DNA of 43,284 nt from CAYXVU01 sp964468725 (GCA_964468725.1 CAYXVU010000018.1:1-43284); one strand, 5' to 3'. Shown: positions 33,472 to 41,435, numbered from the stretch's first letter. Notes: generated by a model from the sequence alone, not told the origin. Translations and numbers: made by a program.

Positions 33472-34206
33472 ATGAAACCGAATCTCGAAGAGAACATCTC
33501 CGTCAAAGAGAAGAAGCAGAAGTACGTCAATCGGATGTTTGAAATCATCGCGCCGCGCTATGACTTCATCACGACGTTTCTTTCGTATGGCATGGATCGC
33601 GGTTGGAAACGCGACCTGATCAAGATGCTCAACCTCAAAGGCGATGAACGCTGCTTGGATTTGGCCTGCGGCACGGGCGACATCACATTTGCGCTCGGCG
33701 CGGCGCTGCCTGATGGCGAAGCAATCGGTTTAGACATCACGCAGGGCATGTTGGTGATTGCCAATCAGAAGCGCGACCAGAAAGGCATCGGCAATGTCTT
33801 TTTTCATCGCGGCGATATTATGAGCATGCCGTTTACGGATGAGTTGTTCGACCACGTCACCTGCGGTTATGCACTGCGCAACATTCCCGATGTGGAAGCC
33901 GGACTGCGGGAAATCTTGCGCATCCTCAAGCCTGGCGGCAAGTTCCTCTCACTAGATTTCGCCCACCCAAATAATCAGCTTTATCGTTGGCTCTATATTC
34001 GCTATTTGATTGTTGTGGGTTCGGCGACTGGGCTGATTCTGCACGGCGATGCCGACATCTATCGTTACATCCCGGAAAGCCTCAAACGCTACCCCGGCCA
34101 ACACGGCGTCAAAGCATTAATGGATACAGTTGGCTTTGTGAAGACTGGCGTGCGCGAATTTGGCGGCGGCATTATGGCGATCAACTCCGGCGTCAAACCG
34201 CGCTGA
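33472..34206 (+). CDS. ubiE: Demethylmenaquinone/ubiquinone C-methyltransferase UbiE/MenG
   Basis: 244 residues, class-I SAM methyltransferase. UbiE-family signatures are FEIIAPRYDFITTFLSYGMD near the N-terminus, the SAM-binding LDLACGTGDI and the downstream VTCGYALRNIPD, followed by ILKPGGKFLSLDF. It performs the C-methylation of the quinone ring at the inner face of the membrane. Whether the organism uses menaquinone or ubiquinone cannot be seen here; menaquinone is more likely in the inferred phylum, in which case the name would be menG. The ribosome binding site is weak. A strong terminator follows. Confidence 0.9.
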   Translation: MKPNLEENISVKEKKQKYVNRMFEIIAPRYDFITTFLSYGMDRGWKRDLIKMLNLKGDERCLDLACGTGDITFALGAALPDGEAIGLDITQGMLVIANQKRDQKGIGNVFFHRGDIMSMPFTDELFDHVTCGYALRNIPDVEAGLREILRILKPGGKFLSLDFAHPNNQLYRWLYIRYLIVVGSATGLILHGDADIYRYIPESLKRYPGQHGVKALMDTVGFVKTGVREFGGGIMAINSGVKPR

Positions 34207-34278
34207 AGAGGCAGGGAACAGATGATCGGCCAACCGTGCAAGCGTAGTTTCTTCAGTCGTCAATCAACCGCTGATGAG

Positions 34279-34302
34279 AGAGGCGGTCACCTGACCGCCT
34301 CT
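34279..34302. terminator. Bidirectional terminator between ubiE and cupin genes
   Basis: AGAGGCGGTCA (34279-34289) pairs perfectly with TGACCGCCTCT (34292-34302), giving a stem of 10-11 bp with a tight loop between two convergent genes. T-runs are short (CTTAAT), but position and strength fit. Confidence 0.7.
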
Positions 34303-34329
34303 TAATCAAGAACGTTTAGATTTCGCTGG

Positions 34330-34824
34330 TCAATTCGATTTCGCTTTGGCTCCGGGCGCATCTTCGGGATTGACCCAGACGGTCTTGAAGGGGCCGACGC
34401 CGTGAATCTGAATCACCGATTCGCCTTTGGCAATCATAAAGTGCGCCATATTTTTCGGCAGCACTAGGTAATCACCGGCCTGCAATTCCTGCTGTATGCC
34501 GCCTTCGATTTTCTCGCCCATGCCCGCAATGATTGTGCCCTGTAAAACCGTCAGGTGTTCGTCAATTGGATGCCAGTGCGGCGGGATTTTGCCGCCGTCC
34601 CGATGGCGAATACGCATCACAAAAGGCGCGCCTTCCTGCATGGGGTTGCCGGAGATCAGGGCAATTTCGACGTTGGGAAACAGCGGCGACCATTTGATCG
34701 AAGCGGCTGACGTGACCTTATGCGCCGTGTGATCTTGTGCCGGAGCCTTGGCCTGCGGGGCTGCGCCGAACAGAATGACGAAGAGCAGAACGTTGATCGT
34801 GAAGCGCAGAGTGTATCGCTGCAT
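34330..34824 (-). CDS. Exported cupin-fold protein
   Basis: 164 residues. An N-terminal signal-like segment (about 7-24, FTINVLLFVILFGAAP) suggests export to the periplasm. The remainder is one cupin domain with metal-site motif 1 as PPHWHPIDEHLTVLQGT (two His and one Glu) and motif 2 as GDYLVLPKNMAHFM. Its function (isomerase, dioxygenase-like, or sugar or oxalate binding) cannot be assigned. AAGGAGG precedes the ATG. It lies 92 bp beyond the end of the selenoprotein gene on the same strand and may be in the same transcript. Confidence 0.88.
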   Translation of the reverse strand: MQRYTLRFTINVLLFVILFGAAPQAKAPAQDHTAHKVTSAASIKWSPLFPNVEIALISGNPMQEGAPFVMRIRHRDGGKIPPHWHPIDEHLTVLQGTIIAGMGEKIEGGIQQELQAGDYLVLPKNMAHFMIAKGESVIQIHGVGPFKTVWVNPEDAPGAKAKSN

Positions 34825-34915
34825 CGGTTGCCTCCTTAAGAGAATGAATTGAGTAAGCCGAATATGAAAACGGTCTGACCGCCGGTTGGCTTAGCGGACA
34901 AGTGCGCGCCGACGG

Positions 34916-35608
34916 CTAATTGACATCTTCTGTGTTTGGGCTAACGGCGGCTTTGACATATTCGAGGTACTGCTCTTCGGGCAGTGCTCCGACGAATTCG
35001 ACCGTGTCATTGATGACAATTTTGGGCACGCCGCGCACGCCGTACTTGCGCGCCAGATCGGGAAATTCCTGTGCTTCGATCACCTCTGCCGTGATGTGTT
35101 CGCTTTCGACGGCCATCTTGTGCGCCAAACTGGCGGCAGCCGGGCAATAGGGTCAGGTCGGGGTGGTGAAGACTTTGATATTCACCTCTTGCGCAAGCGA
35201 CGCCAGATACTCGCGGGTCTCTTCGGATAGATCGGTCTCGCCGTTCGACACGTCAATCACATCCGAGATAAAGGACGAAAACTCGTAGCCTGACGGAATG
35301 CCTAAGAAGCGCACTTGACCGCGCGCTGCGCCTTTGATGACAAACGAGGGCACGTGTTGGAGTCCGTACTGCGCCGCTTCATCGGGCGCTTGTTTGAGTT
35401 CGTGAACTGTGAGCGACACTTTGTCAGAAAGCGCCGCGACTTCTTCTAAGAGTCGCTCGGTCGGTTCGCAGGTTTCACAAGGCTCTACGCCCGGAATGAT
35501 AATGGGCGAAGGCCGCTCGGTGAACATCACAATCTCGACATCATGTTTGAGGTTCTCGCTGAAATGATCGCGAATCGTCTGTTGATCCTTTTCTGAAATG
35601 ATAGCCAT
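34916..35608 (-). CDS. Two-domain glutaredoxin/thioredoxin-fold oxidoreductase, predicted selenoprotein (in-frame TGA = Sec152)
   Basis: Reads as 230 residues if the TGA at 35153-35155 is decoded as selenocysteine. The ATG at 35608 follows GGAGGAGAG. Two tandem thioredoxin-fold domains are visible, as in protein disulfide oxidoreductases: domain 1 (about 20-120) has PCETC at Cys44-Cys47, with cis-Pro in VPSF; domain 2 (about 145-225) has TPT-U-PYC, Sec152 to Cys155, with cis-Pro in GVPKIV. Related proteins carry Cys at the Sec position. Frame and homology continue uninterrupted on both sides of the TGA, and the codon is the Sec codon at the catalytic site, so a random nonsense mutation is unlikely. 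A SECIS-like hairpin follows. The selA/B/C/D genes are not in the window. It probably reduces peroxides or disulfides. Confidence 0.85.
35118..35155 (-). promoter_or_regulatory. SECIS-like hairpin immediately after the in-frame TGA
   Basis: Counting from the base after TGA: U15-A32, G16-C31, bulged C17, then C18-G30, G19-C29, C20-G28, C21-G27, A22-U26, closing a GUU loop (bases 23-25). U6-U7-G8 can also pair with C33-A34-A35. A one-base bulge on the 5' side, an A-U closing pair and a loop beginning G-U are the features that SelB reads in the E. coli fdhF SECIS, and the loop lies in the usual 16-37-nt window after UGA. Confidence 0.7.
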
Positions 35609-35630
35609 ATCACTCTCCTCCACCTTGAGC

Positions 35631-35918
35631 TTACTCGATAGGGATGCTTTCGTCTATTGCGGCAGCCAGATCGAAATCCCGTTCGGTCACCGCGTTGGCG
35701 GCATGTGTCCAGTTTCTGAGCGTTACTTCATTGTAATGAATAAGGATGTCCGGGTGATGGTTGCGCGTTTCGGCGAGATAGCCAACTGTGTTGACGAACC
35801 ACATAGCGCGCAAGAAATTTTTGAAGGCGTAGGTCTTCTCGATGCAATGGTCGCCGCGACTCCAGCCGCGCAAGTTGGTCAATTGATCGTCAATCTCTTG
35901 GTCGGATAGCGGTTTCAT
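35631..35918 (-). CDS. 4a-hydroxytetrahydrobiopterin dehydratase (pterin-4a-carbinolamine dehydratase)
   Basis: 95 residues, the standard PCD/DCoH length. The signature NHHPDILIHYNEVTLRNWTHAA contains the conserved catalytic histidines, preceded by FKNFLRAMWFVNTVGYLAE. It dehydrates the carbinolamine formed by aromatic amino-acid hydroxylases, or acts in related pterin chemistry; no hydroxylase is in the window. The ATG lies 4 bp after the preceding stop and has no ribosome binding site of its own, indicating translational coupling. The selenoprotein gene starts 22 bp downstream, so the three genes form one operon. Confidence 0.93.
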   Translation of the reverse strand: MKPLSDQEIDDQLTNLRGWSRGDHCIEKTYAFKNFLRAMWFVNTVGYLAETRNHHPDILIHYNEVTLRNWTHAANAVTERDFDLAAAIDESIPIE

Positions 35919-35922
35919 TCAG

Positions 35923-36309
35923 TCAATGGGTCGGGATTTTTTGCGGCGTCGCCTGCGGATTGAAGCGATGAACAAGTTGACCGTTTTCGAAATTCGAAAT
36001 CGCGTAGGGCAACTCGTTGGGCTGACCGGCACGAACATAGGATTCGATGAGGATGGTTTGAAACTGATCTTTATAGCGCGCGAGAGCAGCTTCAGCGACG
36101 GCTTTGACGCGCTCTTGTGTGAGCGGCTCGAAGATTCTGATCTTCACAGCAATGCTACTCGTTGACGAATCGGCAACGGAACTGAGCACAGTGTAGGACT
36201 GCGCCGGGTCGGGCAGCGGCTCGGCGCTGTGATTGGCGCACGCCTCACTTAGCAAAGCGATGGCAAAAGCTAAAGCGATCAGCAACAGGTTGCGAATTGT
36301 TTGTGCCAC
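35923..36309 (-). CDS. Small exported or lipoprotein-like protein, unknown function
   Basis: 128 residues. An N-terminal hydrophobic segment (LLLIALAFAIALLSEAC) ends at a Cys that could be a lipidation site, although the residues before it (S-E-A-C) do not fit a standard lipobox well. The rest is a compact alpha/beta domain (IRIFEPLTQERVKAVAEAAL, then FQTILIESYVRAGQ). No family recognised. It is the first gene of the operon with the dehydratase and the selenoprotein. Confidence 0.65.
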   Translation of the reverse strand: MAQTIRNLLLIALAFAIALLSEACANHSAEPLPDPAQSYTVLSSVADSSTSSIAVKIRIFEPLTQERVKAVAEAALARYKDQFQTILIESYVRAGQPNELPYAISNFENGQLVHRFNPQATPQKIPTH

Positions 36310-36480
36310 GCTCGCATTGTGAAACCTCGAACCCCATCCGTCAACCGCAAGCCTTGCGCGTTATTGTGGCGGCCATCGGCAAAGCCTGCCAAAAAAAATT
36401 ACGATGGCTGAAACCTTTTCGAACGCGCTGACACCTACTGGACGTTACGCAATCAAACGAGGACATTTCGAAAGGAGACA

Positions 36481-36513
36481 ATGATTTTATGTTCGGCAAA
36501 CTGCTTCGCGTAA
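36481..36513 (+). other. 10-codon frame overlapping the DUF4097 start
   Basis: AGGAG at 36473-36477 lies 3 bp before an ATG at 36481 that is out of frame with the DUF4097 ATG at 36489 and stops at 36513. The DUF4097 ATG is 11 bp from the same ribosome binding site. The overlapping mini-frame could dampen or couple translation; it may also be meaningless. Confidence 0.25.
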
Positions 36514-37232
36514 GCGTTTCTCTTACCGTCTGCTTGTTGGCGGCTGGCGTCGCCAAGGCGCAGGATTTTCAAAAATCGTATGCTCTGCGCGCCGGGGGCA
36601 GTATCAGCGTCGGCACCATTTCGGGCGATGTTCAAGTGACCGGCTACAATGGTAGCGCGGTCGTGGTCACGGCTTTCAAAGAAGGGCGCGACAGCGAACT
36701 CGTCGAAATCGAAGACCATAGCACGGGGACGAGCGTCGAAGTCAAAGTGCGCTATCCGAAGAACTGTCGCAACTGTGAAGCCAGCGTGCGCTTCGAAGTG
36801 CAAGTGCCGCGTTCAACCGATTACTACTTTGAAGGCATCGCTTCGGTGAGCGGCGATGTCAGCGTCAAAGACGTGACCGGCAAACTGCATGCTTCGAGTG
36901 TGAGCGGCAACGTCAAGATTGGGGATGTGACGGGCACGGTCAATGCTTCGAGCGTAAGCGGCGATGTCAACGTTGAAATCACTCGCCTGGACGGCGACGA
37001 CGATATGAAGTTCTCATCGGTGAGCGGAGACGTGAATGTGCGAATGCCGTCAAACCTTGCCGCGACCATTGAAATGTCCACGTTGAGCGGGTCGCTCGAA
37101 ACCGATTTCCCCATTCAAGTCCGCGAGAAGAAATACGGGCCGGGCGTGTCGGCACGCGGGCAAGTGGGCGAAGGTCGCCGCCGTCTGAATATGTCTTCCG
37201 TCTCCGGCAACGTGCATTTGAAAAACTCGTAA
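36489..37232 (+). CDS. DUF4097-type exported beta-helical protein (putative adhesin)
   Basis: 247 residues: a signal peptide (about 1-22, LLRVSVSLTVCLLAAGVAKAQ), then repeating strands typical of the DUF4097/DUF4098 right-handed beta-helix, with the recurring phrase SVSGDV or SVSGNV (VSGDVSVKDVTGKLHASS, VSGNVKIGDVTGTVNASS, VSGDVNVEI, VSGDVNVRM, ending SVSGNVHL). A Cys pair (KNCRNCE) sits in the first third. Members are often found with anti-sigma factors or stress systems and are thought to be surface or periplasmic; the function is unknown. A clear terminator follows. Confidence 0.85.
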   Translation: MFGKLLRVSVSLTVCLLAAGVAKAQDFQKSYALRAGGSISVGTISGDVQVTGYNGSAVVVTAFKEGRDSELVEIEDHSTGTSVEVKVRYPKNCRNCEASVRFEVQVPRSTDYYFEGIASVSGDVSVKDVTGKLHASSVSGNVKIGDVTGTVNASSVSGDVNVEITRLDGDDDMKFSSVSGDVNVRMPSNLAATIEMSTLSGSLETDFPIQVREKKYGPGVSARGQVGEGRRRLNMSSVSGNVHLKNS

Positions 37233-37259
37233 CCGTGTACAATCCGGCAACCCGCACCA

Positions 37260-37290
37260 GGCGGCTGGCGATCAGCCGCCTTATTGCTTT
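37260..37290 (+). terminator. Intrinsic terminator after the DUF4097 gene
   Basis: GGCGGCTG (37260-37267) and CAGCCGCC (37273-37280) form an 8-bp stem with loop GCGAT, followed by TTATTGCTTTT. It lies 27 bp after the stop codon. The following spacer to 37537 holds only weak 7-bp phasing near 37408-37442 (CTTCACC, TTCTGTG, TTCACTT, CTGTCCC). Confidence 0.8.
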
Positions 37291-37537
37291 TCGAACTGCA
37301 TCGCAGGCCGTCAGCAAGCGATTCGGCTCACCCTCTCGCCTGAAAGGAACAAGAAACGGATTGACTCGGGCATGACCGTCGTAGCCGTGAACCTCTGCCG
37401 CTTTTCTCTTCACCTTCTGTGTTCACTTCTGTCCCAGTCTCCCGCCTTTGATCGGGACTCGAATGAGGCTGGGCAAGCAATGCGGATTCCTTTCTTGCGA
37501 TGCTTGGTCGGCTTGTGATAGTTAGCTTGCCTTGCTG

Positions 37538-39319
37538 ATGAAACGCTTCGCCTCATCGAACCACGCAACCTTGTTGTTGACGCTTTGCTTGGCTATCGCG
37601 CCTTACTTTTTGGCGCTCGGCGCTTCGTCGTTGTGGGACTCCAACGAAGCCTTTTATGCCGAAACGCCCAGACAGATGATAGAGACGGGCGACTACATCA
37701 GCCCGCGTTTCAACGGGCAACCGCGGTTCAACAAACCGCCGCTCAGTTATTGGGTCGTCGCCTGTTCTTATCACCTCTTCGGCGTCTCCGAAACCGCCGA
37801 ACGTTTGCCCATCGCACTGGCTGCCGTCGTTATGATAGTTGCCGCTTTCATCATCGGGCGTGCGCTCTACTCAACATCAGCCGGTCTATATGCCGCCATC
37901 GGACTCGCCATCGCGCCCCGCTTTCTGATGTTTTCGCGCCGCATCATGATTGATGTATGGGTGGCGATGTGGATGGCGCTCGTCTTGATGTTTTTCATCT
38001 TGGCAGAGCAGAGAAGAGAGCGCCGCCGCCGCTACCTCGTGTTGATGTACGTGGCAATCGGACTGGGCGTTCTGACCAAAGGGCCTGTGGCACTGGTGCT
38101 TCCGGCGCTGGCGTTTCTGTTTTACTTGATGGCGTCGCGGCGATTGGGCGATGCGCGCTGGATGATGATTCCGCTTGGAACGGTCATTATCACGCTGATT
38201 GTGTTGCCGTGGTATACGGCTGTGTATTGGCGGCATGGATTCGATTCCATAGCGGGGTTCCTCTTGCGGGATAACCTCTCGCGTTACACGCAGCCGGTGT
38301 GGGGGCCGCGTCGCGGTCTCTGGTTTTATCTGCCGGTGATGCTGGGCGACCTCTTTCCTTGGTCGGTCTTTTGGCTTACGGCTATCTGGATTGGAGTGAA
38401 GCGGCTCTTTGCCTCCGCTGCGGAGGCGAAAGAAGGGGACGACGACAATTTCTCATCGGCGAGCGATGAAGCTGCAAAAGTGCAACGGCCGCCTTCGCCG
38501 GTTGCGCGGGCATTTGCTGCGCTCTGGCGCAGCGATTCGCATTGGCGTCTGTTGTCGGGAGAGGGCGTCAGCCTACGCGCGCTGCCGGTGATTTGGGTAG
38601 CCGTGATTGTCATCTTCTTTTCGCTATCGAGTAACAAGGAAGATCTCTACATCTTGCCGAGCTATCCGGCGGCGGCGGTAATCATCGGAGGATTGCTGGC
38701 GCGCTTGATTGGTGAGCTGGTGAATGCGGCGCTGCGGCGCATGGCGATGCTATTGGCTGTCGTGATGGCGCTGCTTGGATTGCTCATTATTTACCTGTTC
38801 AATCGAACCGCGATTCCGGCGCTTGCCGGAGCAACGACGATTGGTACGGTCGTGCTGGTCGGCGGGCTGGTCGCGTTGGGGTTGCTGATTTTGCGACAGC
38901 CCTTCCCGGCAATTCTGGCAACGGCGCTGGCGATGATTGCCGGAAACATGGTCTTTGTCCTTTACACGCTGCCGGATTTTGAGCGCTACAAACCGGCGCG
39001 CGCCGTTAGCACAGCCATCAAAGAGCGCGCCGCACCCGACGCCTTGGTCGGGTACTATCGGTTAGCTGCACCGAGCCTGACCTTTTATCTGCACCGTCCG
39101 GTCTTTGAATACTACCGCCTCGAAGAGTTGCAAGCGGCGTTTGCCTCTGGCAAAGAGGTCTATTGTTTACTAACCGAAGCCGATTATTTGGCGATCAAAG
39201 AGGCGTTACCGCCGCCGATATCCATTCTTGCCACGCGTCCCATGTTTCAAGTAAAGTGGAGGACTCTTTTTGCATCGGCAGACGCACCCCGCGCCTTGCT
39301 GATCTCGAATCGAACATAG
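37538..39319 (+). CDS. ArnT/PMT-like (GT39/GT83) membrane glycosyltransferase
   Basis: 593 residues from the ATG at 37538 (a TTG six bases earlier is also in frame; neither has a good ribosome binding site). The N-terminal catalytic loop has the GT-C signature LWDSNEAFYAETPRQM with the acidic pair, then FNKPPLSYW. About ten to twelve membrane segments follow, with GVLTKGPVALVLPALAF, an internal low-complexity cytoplasmic loop (about 290-335), and a C-terminal soluble tail. It transfers a sugar from a polyprenyl-phosphate donor to lipid A, protein or another lipid on the periplasmic side. The flippase-like gene starts 9 bp after the stop, suggesting joint work on lipid-linked sugars. Confidence 0.88.
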   Translation: MKRFASSNHATLLLTLCLAIAPYFLALGASSLWDSNEAFYAETPRQMIETGDYISPRFNGQPRFNKPPLSYWVVACSYHLFGVSETAERLPIALAAVVMIVAAFIIGRALYSTSAGLYAAIGLAIAPRFLMFSRRIMIDVWVAMWMALVLMFFILAEQRRERRRRYLVLMYVAIGLGVLTKGPVALVLPALAFLFYLMASRRLGDARWMMIPLGTVIITLIVLPWYTAVYWRHGFDSIAGFLLRDNLSRYTQPVWGPRRGLWFYLPVMLGDLFPWSVFWLTAIWIGVKRLFASAAEAKEGDDDNFSSASDEAAKVQRPPSPVARAFAALWRSDSHWRLLSGEGVSLRALPVIWVAVIVIFFSLSSNKEDLYILPSYPAAAVIIGGLLARLIGELVNAALRRMAMLLAVVMALLGLLIIYLFNRTAIPALAGATTIGTVVLVGGLVALGLLILRQPFPAILATALAMIAGNMVFVLYTLPDFERYKPARAVSTAIKERAAPDALVGYYRLAAPSLTFYLHRPVFEYYRLEELQAAFASGKEVYCLLTEADYLAIKEALPPPISILATRPMFQVKWRTLFASADAPRALLISNRT

Positions 39320-39328
39320 CGGTTTACG

Positions 39329-40405
39329 ATGAAGAAATTTGCCATCACCTTCGTAAAGATTGCCGTCAGCCTCGGACTCTACATTTACATCTTCAGTAAA
39401 ATTGACCTCGCGCACCTGTGGGACATTCTGAAAGATGCACAAGTGGGCTATTTCATTGGGGCTATCGGCGTCTACTTTGCGATACAGGCATTGAGCGCCT
39501 ATCGCTGGTATCTGCTGATCGGGCCGCTGGACATCGAAGCGCCCTACAAAAAGCTGCTGCTCTTTGTGTTGCTCGGCATGTTCTTCAACAACTTCATGCC
39601 GACGGGCATTGGCGGCGATGTCTTTCGCATTTATTACCTCAACAAAGAGACGAAGAAGTTGAGCCGCGCGACGGCTTCGGTCTTCCTCGACCGCGACTTG
39701 GGAATGGGCGGGTTGTTGGTGATGGCGACGCTGGCGGCGGCCTTTGCGGGCATCAGTTTTCGCAGCGTGCCGCTTGCGCCGTTCTTTTTACTGGTGTCGG
39801 TGGCTTTCGCTTTGATTAACCTGGCGTTATTTTATCGCCCCACTTATAACCTTCTGCATCGCTTGTTACTGCTCTTCAAGATGAAGCGTGCCGATGAACG
39901 CGTCGAACATCTATTCGAATCATTCAATGCCTATCGCGGCAAGTGGGGATTGATCGGGGTGACGCTCGGATTGTCGTTGATCGTGCAACTCGGTTGCAGC
40001 GTGGTCAACATTCTCTGCGCCGATGCTATCGGGTTGGAGACACGCGGCGGTTGGCTCAACTATCTGGTCTTCATTCCGGCCATCGGTTTGATTACCATGA
40101 TTCCGGTATCGGTCAACGGTATGGGCTGGCGCGAATTCTCCTACATCGTGCTCTTCGGTTCGGTGGGCGCGAGCGAACCACGAGCAGCGGCATTGGCATT
40201 TCTATGGCTCGGCGTCCTGGTCATTACCAGTCTGCCAGGCGGATTGATCTATGCGTTACAAGGCAGTTGGCGAAAAGAACCGTTGCCAACTGAAGACTTG
40301 CTGGCGATGGAGGGAGCCATCGTTGAGCAACCAGCGGATGAACAAGAGAAGAGCTTTTCCGCCCTCGCTGCAAGCGCGGAAGAAGAGTCGTTGCCAACGG
40401 CTTGA
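39329..40405 (+). CDS. Lysylphosphatidylglycerol synthase TM-region-like membrane protein (UPF0104)
   Basis: 358 residues with about eight membrane segments. Family features are LGMFFNNFMPTGIGGDVFRIYYL near residue 90 and the late IPVSVNGMGWREFSYIVLFG. There is no C-terminal aminoacyl-transferase domain, so it is not an MprF; it belongs to the membrane-only proteins often found with glycosyltransferases and proposed as lipid flippases. The last 50 residues are a charged cytoplasmic tail. Tight spacing with the upstream glycosyltransferase supports a common lipid-modification unit. Confidence 0.88.
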   Translation: MKKFAITFVKIAVSLGLYIYIFSKIDLAHLWDILKDAQVGYFIGAIGVYFAIQALSAYRWYLLIGPLDIEAPYKKLLLFVLLGMFFNNFMPTGIGGDVFRIYYLNKETKKLSRATASVFLDRDLGMGGLLVMATLAAAFAGISFRSVPLAPFFLLVSVAFALINLALFYRPTYNLLHRLLLLFKMKRADERVEHLFESFNAYRGKWGLIGVTLGLSLIVQLGCSVVNILCADAIGLETRGGWLNYLVFIPAIGLITMIPVSVNGMGWREFSYIVLFGSVGASEPRAAALAFLWLGVLVITSLPGGLIYALQGSWRKEPLPTEDLLAMEGAIVEQPADEQEKSFSALAASAEEESLPTA

Positions 40406-40473
40406 CGGCAAAATGCAACTGCTGACGGAACTGCGCGTTTGAGCAAGGTGGCGAATTTGATTGGGAGTAGCTC

Positions 40474-41106
40474 ATGAGTTTCAAGAAGATAACTGTACGA
40501 TTCATCTTGTTCACCTGCTTTCTCGCCGTCCCCTTTATTGGGTTGGCACAACAACAGAGATCAGGCCAACCGGCGCGTGAGCAACGCAGCCGTCAGACCC
40601 CCGACCCATCCAGAACCAAAGTACAGCCGCCGCCGCCGCCCGAACCGACAGACGAACAGGTAAAGCGCGCAATGGAAGCGGCGACCAAGCCGAAGGGGCC
40701 GAGCTTTTATATTCAACCCATTCACGATAACCCCGGCAACTTCACTCTGCTGTTGACCGAGTCGGCGGGTCGTATGGTGAGCGGCGGCCCGTTTCGAAGA
40801 ATACAGATTGATCTGTTCGAAGCCATCCTCCTCGAAGCGAAAAAGTTCGCCCAAAACGATCAGGGGGTCGGTACGACCAAACCCGTCATCACACGCTTTT
40901 ACGATCCGCAAGAGACAGCCTTCATTGTTGATGTCGCCAAACTAGGAATGCAGAGCCGCTTTTATGTCACTCTGACGACGGTCACCGACCGCATCACAGT
41001 GGATGCCGGAAGCGTCAAACGCGGCGACCCGGAAGCGAAGGCCTTTTTATATGACATCCTCACGCGCATACAGGCTGCCAAAGCTGAAGCCCAACCGCCC
41101 GAATGA
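40474..41106 (+). CDS. Exported protein of unknown function
   Basis: 210 residues. An N-terminal signal segment (about 8-25, VRFILFTCFLAVPFIGLA) is followed by a Gln/Arg/Pro-rich spacer (RQTPDPSRTKVQPPPPPEP) and a domain of about 140 residues (SFYIQPIHDNPGNFTLLLTE, TRFYDPQETAFIVDV, SRFYVTLTTVTDRI). No family recognised. GGGAG precedes the ATG. It follows the flippase-like gene by 68 bp. Confidence 0.65.
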   Translation: MSFKKITVRFILFTCFLAVPFIGLAQQQRSGQPAREQRSRQTPDPSRTKVQPPPPPEPTDEQVKRAMEAATKPKGPSFYIQPIHDNPGNFTLLLTESAGRMVSGGPFRRIQIDLFEAILLEAKKFAQNDQGVGTTKPVITRFYDPQETAFIVDVAKLGMQSRFYVTLTTVTDRITVDAGSVKRGDPEAKAFLYDILTRIQAAKAEAQPPE

Positions 41107-41127
41107 GCGTGAAGGGTGAAGATTCAA
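41107..41127. repeat. Short heptad run GCGTGAA, GGGTGAA, GATTCAA
   Basis: Begins right after the stop codon of the exported-protein gene; the first two units differ by one base. Same 7-bp phasing as the other arrays. It stops just before the rpmE promoter. Confidence 0.45.
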
Positions 41128-41130
41128 AAC

Positions 41131-41160
41131 TTGACAGTCCAGAGCGTGTGCGGCTACTCT
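41131..41160 (+). promoter_or_regulatory. Promoter of rpmE
   Basis: Consensus -35 TTGACA (41131-41136) and TACTCT (41155-41160) with an 18-bp spacer, about 50 bp before the rpmE start. The -35 is perfect, the -10 moderate. Confidence 0.6.
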
Positions 41161-41208
41161 TTGGTGTTTCGATGACGGATTACATTGCAGACATGGGAGA
41201 GGAATAAC

Positions 41209-41421
41209 GTGAAGCCAGATATTCATCCGAAATACGAACAGACGACAGTACACTGCGCCTGTGGCGCAAATTGGGAAACCCGATCAACCAAAAATGAGAT
41301 TCGGTTGGAGATTTGCTCGAACTGCCATCCCTTCTTCACGGGCAAGCAGAAACTTGTGGATACGGCGGGGCGCGTCGAACGCTTCAATCGCAAGTACGGG
41401 CGCAAAACCACCGAAGCTTAA
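41209..41421 (+). CDS. rpmE: 50S ribosomal protein L31 (zinc-binding type)
   Basis: 70 residues from a GTG at 41209 with GGGAGAGG six bases upstream. This start gives the family N-terminus [M]KPDIHPKYEQT; the in-frame TTG at 41185 would add eight non-homologous residues. The zinc-binding set is intact: C-A-C near residues 16-18 and C-S-N-C near 36-39, so this is the C+ form, and the characteristic HPFFTGKQKLVDTAGRVERF follows. L31 bridges the ribosomal subunits. A terminator follows, separating it from yqhQ. Confidence 0.97.
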   Translation: MKPDIHPKYEQTTVHCACGANWETRSTKNEIRLEICSNCHPFFTGKQKLVDTAGRVERFNRKYGRKTTEA

Positions 41422-41435
41422 CCCAACGACAGTGC

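Noticed and set aside
34916..35623. Selenoprotein locus as a pseudogene or as two separate genes
   Set aside because: Only one stop codon, no frameshift, both domains intact, TGA exactly at a catalytic Cys, and a SECIS-like hairpin follows. The downstream piece alone would lack its own active site and ribosome binding site.
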